Under the pieces are notes generated by a model. That model saw nothing but the letters and a program-made list of their open reading frames with translations. It ran no database searches and was not told the DNA's origin. From Psilocybe azurescens (lineage: Eukaryota > Basidiomycota > Agaricomycetes > Agaricales > Agrocybaceae), in contig JAJIRX010000684.1 in the NCBI GenBank assembly GCA_023853785.1, positions 1 through 64,000 of the forward strand: 64,000 nucleotides of DNA, in the 5' to 3' direction. This document shows positions 58,631-64,000 of the stretch, in pieces (positions within the stretch are counted from its first letter, which is position 1; every line of letters begins with the position of its first letter). The position numbers and the translations under genes are program-made.

Positions 58631-58735
58631 AGGAGGTTGGTCATTATATAGCAGTGCCAAGCAACTGACGAATGAGGACCCCAGAACAGCTTGCCACAAA
58701 TGCCAATTCCTGTTTAGTCGCTCTGAGTCTCAATA
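58631..58735. promoter_or_regulatory. Divergent promoter of BTB gene and TRS31
   Basis: At most 105 bp between the start codons, so one short shared promoter. Confidence 0.35.
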
Positions 58736-59628
58736 ATGGCTTACGCTCAACCCCATCCAAGGCTCTCCGTCGTTTCAAATTCATCCCAGTCCTCCTCCAC
58801 AGACCATCTCTCCCCAACAACAAACTCAACCCGCTTTTCTCTTCCCTCCGCACCTTCACTTCATCCACCCGCATCCAACAAGTCGGGTCCAAACAGGCCG
58901 AATATTTATGATCGAAATCTGAACAAAACTCGAGGCGCAGAGGTCTCTTCAGCTGCCTTTGCCTTTCTTTTTCAGAGATAATTCAATACACTCAAAAGAG
59001 AGTCAGTGGTATAAATGATCTGGAACGTCAGTACGTCCTCTTGTGCCAAATGTACATCGCTTCCTGTCTTCACGCAAACCTCCAGATTGAACACGCTCGG
59101 ATACAGAATTGGATCTCGCGCTCTTGAGCTTATGGTTTGGCGCGCTGAAGGCTCGTCTAAAGCACCAAAACGCGAGATAAAACTTTTGTCTGTGCTCGTA
59201 ATGATCCACGCGCAAGTATGGAAAGCGGTGTTTGGTAAGACTGCCGACGCAATCGAACGTAGCGTAGAGAATCCAGATGAATGTAGGGTCATCTTCAAGA
59301 TGTGTCGGTGCTGTATGAATCTCACCGTATCTATAGATATGATTGTTGACAACGATCCACCTATTGAACGATATATATCAGTTCCAAGAGACATGAGCCA
59401 ATTGAGTTGTTCATCATTCACGGCTGGTATTGTAGAAGCAGTCCTAGACGGTCTGTCATTTGTGCGTATTTCTTCATTATAATCATGTCCAGCGTAATCA
59501 CCAACCATATATCCAAGCCGGCGAGGGTGACCGCGCACAATACACCCATTGCACAATTTCCGAATAGGACTACAATCTTGATCAAGCTCGAGAAATCTGT
59601 TCTGGAGCGCGAAGAATTATTAAAATGA
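58736..59628 (+). CDS. TRS31: TRAPP complex subunit Trs31 (TRAPPC5)
   Basis: Core subunit of TRAPP, the tethering complex and exchange factor for Ypt1 at the Golgi. The first exon is a Ser/Pro-rich leader (MAYAQPHPRLSVVSNSSQSS) then PNIYDRNLNKTRGAEVSSAA, the family signature. After a frame change in a T run (58968-58972) it reads EIIQYTQKRVSGINDLERQ. The next exon gives LNTLGYRIGSRALELMVWRA and KREIKLLSVLVMIHAQVWKA. Then VFGKTADAIERSVENPDECR. C-terminal: LSCSSFTAGIVEAVLDGLSF, and PARVTAHNTPIAQFPNRTTI ending EREELLK. About three introns, the last 59462 to about 59517. Bet3-type fold. Confidence 0.92.
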
Positions 59629-59805
59629 GTTTGTACTATGTAGACGGAATCCTATTGTACGACCGACTATCTTATTTCATGACTTCCACTGCCTCCGTGC
59701 TTTCGGGGTCCATGATCATGAACATCATGACTGAAATTGATCTTATCTCTAGACTCTGGCAGCTGAATATTTTGCAACGCCTTCATTAGCATTGGAATCT
59801 CTATC

Positions 59806-60846
59806 ATGGTTTTACTTCATTCTCTTGATATTAATCCTCCTTTGCTCAATTCCTCTTGTGCCTGGTCATCCAGTCTGCAACAATTAGTTGATCTCTACAA
59901 CTCGCCGTATACAGGGGCCATCACGACTCGGACAGCAACTCTACTCGGATTCAAGGAGGATGACAACCACACTGTGTGTGTGGCTTCAGTACCTATCGAT
60001 GTTAAACTAACGTCAACTATTTCTCTTTAGGTCGCTTTCCATGCTGAGATGCTGACGACAATCAACTCGTACGGCTACTCCCCACACCCCCTGAAGGACT
60101 ATATTGACTGGGTGGAAGATATCCTTATCTCTCACCCTTCCTCTATAAAGCCCATTATTATTAGCATAACGGCCTCAGAACCGCAATCTCTTGAAGAAAT
60201 GGTAAACACCATTCAAGACCTGCGAAAACGGCTTCAAGACTATAAATTTGGCACTTCGAGAATTGCCATAGAACTCAACACATCTTGCCCTAATATTCCC
60301 AATTCACCACCTTCGGGCTACATTTTCAAGTCTCTCTTACCGTTACTCCAAGTCTTGACTGCTGCATACGCCAAAGACGCCACCCTTACGATTGGCCTCA
60401 AGTTGCCCCCATATGTTTACAAGGATCAATTTGAGGAAGTCTTCACCGCTCTCCGCTCTCTGCAAGATTCAGCGGAGTCCAACGGATCAGCCATCGCATT
60501 TCTGACATGCACGAACACTCTAGGAAATACCCTTCTGTTCTCCGAGCAATCAGCATCAACAAATGCGGCAGTAAAACAGTTCGCAGTCCCCACTGGGTTG
60601 GGAGGACTGGCCGGTGAATCGCTCCATCCTTTGGCACTAGGAAATGTCTATGCGTTCAAGCAGCTGATTTCCTCTCAAAACGGCACATATGCCGCACTTG
60701 GAAACATAAAAATTATTGGTGTAGGAGGGGTAACTTCTAAAGCTGCAGCTGAAAGGATGACCAGAGCAGGGGCAGATTTTGTAGGCTGTGCCACGCTTTT
60801 TGGCAAAGAGGGTGTCCATGCATTTGAAATCCTAGGTAGAGTATGA
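59806..60846 (+). CDS. URA1: Dihydroorotate dehydrogenase, class 1A (fumarate-type)
   Basis: Exons 59806-59973 and 60031-60846 give 327 residues. Start MVLLHSLDINPPLLNSSCAW. No transmembrane or mitochondrial leader, so a soluble cytosolic flavoenzyme. FMN-binding TIM barrel: GAITTRTATLLGFKED, VAFHAEMLTTINSYGYSPHP, then RIAIELNTSCPNIPNSPPSG, containing the loop Cys (class 1A base position), TLTIGLKLPPYVY, and LTCTNTLGNTLLF. The FMN phosphate site is IIGVGGVTSKAAAERMTRAG with ADFVGCATLF. The class 1A family is the yeast Ura1 type, which uses fumarate as electron acceptor; many fungi use class 2 in the mitochondrion. Alternatively, a related FMN enzyme with another substrate cannot be excluded. 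The intron 59974-60030 is standard. Confidence 0.85.
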
Positions 60847-60966
60847 TATGTAAGACAGGACGCGTTGATACACAATAGTAGTCGCATCTAGAACGAATGA
60901 AGTATATATGAAGTCGCTGATCAGACGATGGGTTCAAATGTCAATGGCATTGGATCATCAAAATGG

Positions 60967-62299
60967 TTATCCCGAATCGCCGTAGAAGTTGTTACCAGTA
61001 TTATAACGAGAAGGCGCCAATGTTGGGGGCAACGAAGGCGACAAGAAAGTGTAAGTTTGCTCCGCATCATCCATGAAAAAGTCGGTATCTTGTCTCAGAC
61101 CCCTATTAATTTGTTCATTTTGAGTTTGTAGAAAATGGGAGTTCGTCGACCGCTCGTAGGCCACGTGTCCGTGGGTTGTACCTGGAGAATAAGACCCAAC
61201 ATGGGTTCGAGTATCGCTAGTGAGAGAAGATTGCTGGGGATAAAACGTGGCAGGACGCAGATAATATGGGTTCTGGATCCTGTTGTCCGAGAACATAAAA
61301 TTAGGGGACGCAGGCGACTCAGGCGGAGAGGGATAATATTGTTGCCGATGACCTTGATTGTTTGTGTACATGCTGTATGCCTGCTTGATTTAAGTTAACA
61401 AAGAGTCGTCGTATATTAGAGCAACAAAGATAACTTACCGAGGGCGAAACATTGGCCGGCGGTAAGCTTGCATTATGGGCTGAAGGAGGGCTCAAAGGAT
61501 TCACGAACACGGGGGTACGCGATTCTTCCGGCGGATAGTACGCATACGAGGCTCCGGGTGTTTCAGGGCTATCTTGGCTGTTATCCCCAGCGTTCTCCAG
61601 GTCGATTCGCTTGATAGCAGCAGCCAGCTCGTCGCCTTCCTTTCCAGCCAGAAGTAAGTCTGCTACTTGTCGACAGCGCTCCATTTCCTTTTCGCCGTTC
61701 CTTTTTCCCTTCCGTTTGAGCGGCTTTTTGGCTCGTGGAACGGGAGAAAATCTATAGTTAGGATGCTTCTTGCTGTGTTCGATTTTCTCTATCTCGGCTC
61801 TTTGATGCCAGAAAAGTTTGTCTTCCTTAGATAGTTTCCGCCAGCAATGGCCTATAATTCGACTGATATGTCGATTGTCGTGCTCAACCGAGCGGTTGAT
61901 CTTGTCACCTGCCAAAAACTCTGACCGGTAGAGCATGAAAGCATTCTTCGGTCTGGCAATACGGCCTGACGCAGTAGGGTGCTCATCGCCAGAGTTACTG
62001 CCTGTCGTCAAAGCCGGAGAGGGAGGCTCGATGGTAAGAGGAGCGGGGATTTCCTTTGACAATCCATTTGCAAGGTTTGACGAAGGAGTTGTCTTGACGA
62101 AAGTATTTACACTAGAGTCCTCTTCCTTTGGAACTTTTCTGCGACTGAAAGCACCGCCGGTTTGAGCAGCAGTCTGTCCATAAAGAGCGAAAGACTCATT
62201 TGAGTTATCTTGAGGTTTGGTTAAGTAAAAATGTCAAGAAATGGTATGGAAAAAGGATTTACCGTTAGTCAAATGTTTACGACTTGCAACATAGTCCAT
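60967..62299 (-). CDS. HMG-box (SOX/MATA-type) transcription factor
   Basis: Start MDYVASRKHLTN- at 62299; exon 2 begins DNSNESFALYGQTAAQTGGA. The HMG box is ASGRIARPKNAFMLYRSEFL, AGDKINRSVEHDNRHISRII, GHCWRKLSKEDKLFWHQRAE, then IEKIEHSKKHPNYRFSPVP, typical of the sequence-specific MATA/SOX class. A Lys/Arg-rich stretch (RAKKPLKRKGKRNGEKEMER) follows. The rest is disordered, Pro/Ser/Tyr/Gln-rich (YYPPEESRTPVFVNPLSPPS, QYYPSPPESPASPNFMFSDN), ending NTGNNFYGDSG. Two or three introns. There is no homeodomain or pheromone-receptor gene nearby, so this is not evidence of a mating-type locus. Divergent from the cullin-like gene. Confidence 0.87.
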
Positions 62300-62659
62300 C
62301 TCGTAAGAGAAAGTGGGGCGTTTGTTGAAGAAACAAATGCCATGGCAGATAAATAGTTTTCAGTGAAAGGTATTCGAGTCCTTTCTTTCATTAAGAAGTC
62401 TAAAACATAGGAACCGATCAATCAACGGGCTGATCCCATACCTTGGTGCAATCACAATTCGTATCCCCGACCGTTGGCGAACCGGCGAAGGCAAAGAAAC
62501 ATAAATGCAAAGAGAGCCCGTTGGAAGAAAATAAAGAGAAGAAAATGATGCGATATTTGTCTTGGTCCGAAACTTGCAGTTGTTTGTGTATCTGCTCTAC
62601 CCTTTCTCTTGACAGTTATAAGTTGTCATTTGGAGAGTAATGCAGCTTATCCTGGAAAC
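62300..62659. promoter_or_regulatory. Divergent promoter, HMG gene and cullin-like gene
   Basis: 360 bp between start codons. No clear TATA. No gene inside. Confidence 0.4.
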
Positions 62660-63661
62660 ATGCCTACACTTCTCAACCATGCATCAGGGAGCGCCAATCC
62701 AGCTACTTCGCAGTCCGCGCTATGGGCCTATCTTCAACCTGCACTAGATCATATAATCAAATCTCCTTCCAACGATCCAAATGGTAAAGCACCGGCGATA
62801 GATTTTGGTCTGTACGCTGGAATTCACTCGGCCTGCTACAACTAGTGAACAGATAGTTTCGCGTTTTGTTATTTGAGAAAGAAAACTGACATCGTGTTTA
62901 CTGCAGTTTTACTGCACAGAGCGAAGCAAATGCTGCCAATCCATCTAACGACGACGATGTGCAACCTGCCAGTGGCACAGATATCTATGTTCAGTTGGAC
63001 AAGTACTTTGAAGAAGCTACCCGCGAATTATCTCTCGGAGCTCCTCTGGACGATATCACCTTGATCCAATACATTGTGCCGTCCTTCAATCGCTATCATG
63101 CAGGAGCTCAGTCCGCTAACAGACTTTTGAGTTATGTCAATCGTCACTACGTCAAGCGCGCTGTAGACGAAGACAGAGGATGGCTCCGCCTCTCTGACGT
63201 CCTGGAATCTGTGGCCAAATCCATATCAAACGACGACTCTCGCGAAATTATTACGAGGAAACTACGAGAGAAACGGGTGGACGAGCTGCGGAAGTGGGGC
63301 TATCATGATGGGGATTCAAGTGAGCAAGTCGCGTTTGCAGAGTCCTGTGCCGAAGCAGCAAGTTCTCTCGACCGTGTCGTGCCCGTTGCTTCTCTCGCCC
63401 TTCGCCGCTTCAGAACAGAATTCATGGAACCTTTGCTTGCCATTCCAAAAAAATAAAGGAAAGTCGAAAGCCAAGAACAAAGTACCAAAACCTTTAGGGC
63501 CCAATCCCACTCGACCAAAAGGCCGCCTGGCTCGTGCGATCAAGGAGCTCCTTGAGACGGACGCTGTAGATGAAGAGGAGAGATACCGTCTAGCGTCCGG
63601 TCTTGCGAAGGCTCTTCAGATTATTGGAGTCAAAGAGGAAAATTTGTTGCGAAAAAACTAG
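62660..63661 (+). CDS. Cullin-repeat-like protein, N-terminal half only
   Basis: Begins MPTLLNHASGSANPATSQSA. The first exon ends GIHSACYNY; after an intron it reads FTAQSEANAANPSNDDDVQP. The family resemblance is to the N-terminal cullin repeats: YFEEATRELSLGAPLDDITL, IVPSFNRYHAGAQSANRLLS and VNRHYVKRAVDEDRGWLRLS, which match CUL1-type helices. It lacks the cullin homology domain, the winged helix and the neddylation lysine motif. Instead there is a short Lys-rich tail (KNKGKSKAKNKVPKPLG) and a small helical end (LLETDAVDEEERYRLASGLA). A run of seven A (63447-63453) is one too long and breaks the frame before the tail. Role unknown; a regulator or decoy of an F-box/Skp1 assembly is possible. 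Confidence 0.72.
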
Positions 63662-64000
63662 ATAAATATGTTCTCTCTGTATCTTCGACTCTCATTCCTC
63701 CGCCATCAAAATCATCGAAAATCTGATGTCTGCAGGATCTGGGTGCAGTTCGTTTTATCACCATTCGACTCATTTGAGTTGCGATATGTTGTTGTCAGTC
63801 TGAATCTCTAGGTTCTAATTCCAGCTATTTGTATTCTGGAATGTTAATAGAACTGGAGGACATTATAGGCGTTGAATTTGGAATGCTGATACGAGCAAGG
63901 CCCTATACTACGTTGAAATCTTCACGATAGATTAGCCGCTCCGTCGAATAGAACGGTCAACATTTTGGCGACTTGAACCTCGATTTGGTTATAATCGTGT
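63662..64000. other. Right-end intergenic, no gene seen
   Basis: About 340 bp after the cullin-like stop to the window end. No coding sequence or repeat is supported. Confidence 0.45.

Noticed and set aside
60967..62299. HMG-box gene as a mating-type locus
   Set aside because: Mushroom mating loci have homeodomain pairs or pheromone receptors; neither is present, and HMG-box factors are common elsewhere.

Overview
The window is nuclear DNA from a filamentous basidiomycete, most likely an Agaricomycete (mushroom-forming class). The evidence is dense genes on both strands, many GT-AG introns of about 50-60 nt in almost every gene, CT-rich pre-ATG tracts, and family content: a motor-only (split) dynein heavy chain, a basidiomycete secreted protein family with a CBM19-like module, a multi-exon P450 and ROMO1/Mgr2. 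I see no rRNA, tRNA, CRISPR array, transposon, plasmid or viral gene.

Layout from left to right. 1-1626 holds the 3' part of the ROK1 DEAD-box helicase. 1694-3790 (-) is the CCA-adding enzyme. 3958-6131 is an MFS transporter. 6594-8259 and 8640-10470 (-) are disordered Ser/Pro-rich proteins. 10778-11250 (-) is mitochondrial ribosomal protein L43, divergent from 11318-13328, a conserved protein with a Gln/Tyr-rich prion-like tail. 13560-14769 is homoserine kinase. 14939-26363 (-) is the dynein heavy chain motor. 26591-27091 is SmE. 27531-27817 (-) is ribosomal protein S29. 28194-30351 is a cytochrome P450. 30486-32598 (-) is a GCNA/SprT-like metalloprotease. 32881-35518 (-) is the mitochondrial fission adaptor Mdv1. 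35932-36837 (-) is a membrane protein. 36993-37865 is p23/Sba1. 38112-39526 (-) and 43315-44864 are a dispersed pair of related secreted proteins. Between them lies a HAD phosphatase at 40696-41830 (-). 45303-45905 (-) is Mgr2/ROMO1, divergent from PEX10 (46086-47351). 47460-50153 (-) is a RanBPM/GID1-type protein, divergent from UMP1 (50417-51065). 51110-52952 (-) is an FAD oxidoreductase. 53547-55323 (-) is MFAP1. 55872-58630 (-) is a BTB protein, divergent from TRS31 (58736-59628). 59806-60846 is a class 1A dihydroorotate dehydrogenase. 60967-62299 (-) is an HMG-box factor. 62660-63661 is a cullin-repeat-only protein.

Most genes are housekeeping: RNA processing (ROK1, CCA1, SmE, MFAP1), translation (S29, L43), proteostasis (p23, UMP1, GID1-like, cullin-like), organelles (Mdv1, PEX10, Mgr2, TRS31) and transport (dynein, MFS). 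Nothing argues for one secondary-metabolite cluster.

The strongest technical signal is that many otherwise intact essential genes are broken by single-base frame changes, mostly at short homopolymers (at least 20 places). This looks like residual sequencing indels, not pseudogenes. Exon coordinates near these sites should be read with that in mind. The main biological points are the tail-less dynein motor gene, the SUMO-interacting-motif-like acidic tail of the SprT protease, the module-swapped secreted pair, the class 1A DHODH and the cullin-like protein without a catalytic half.
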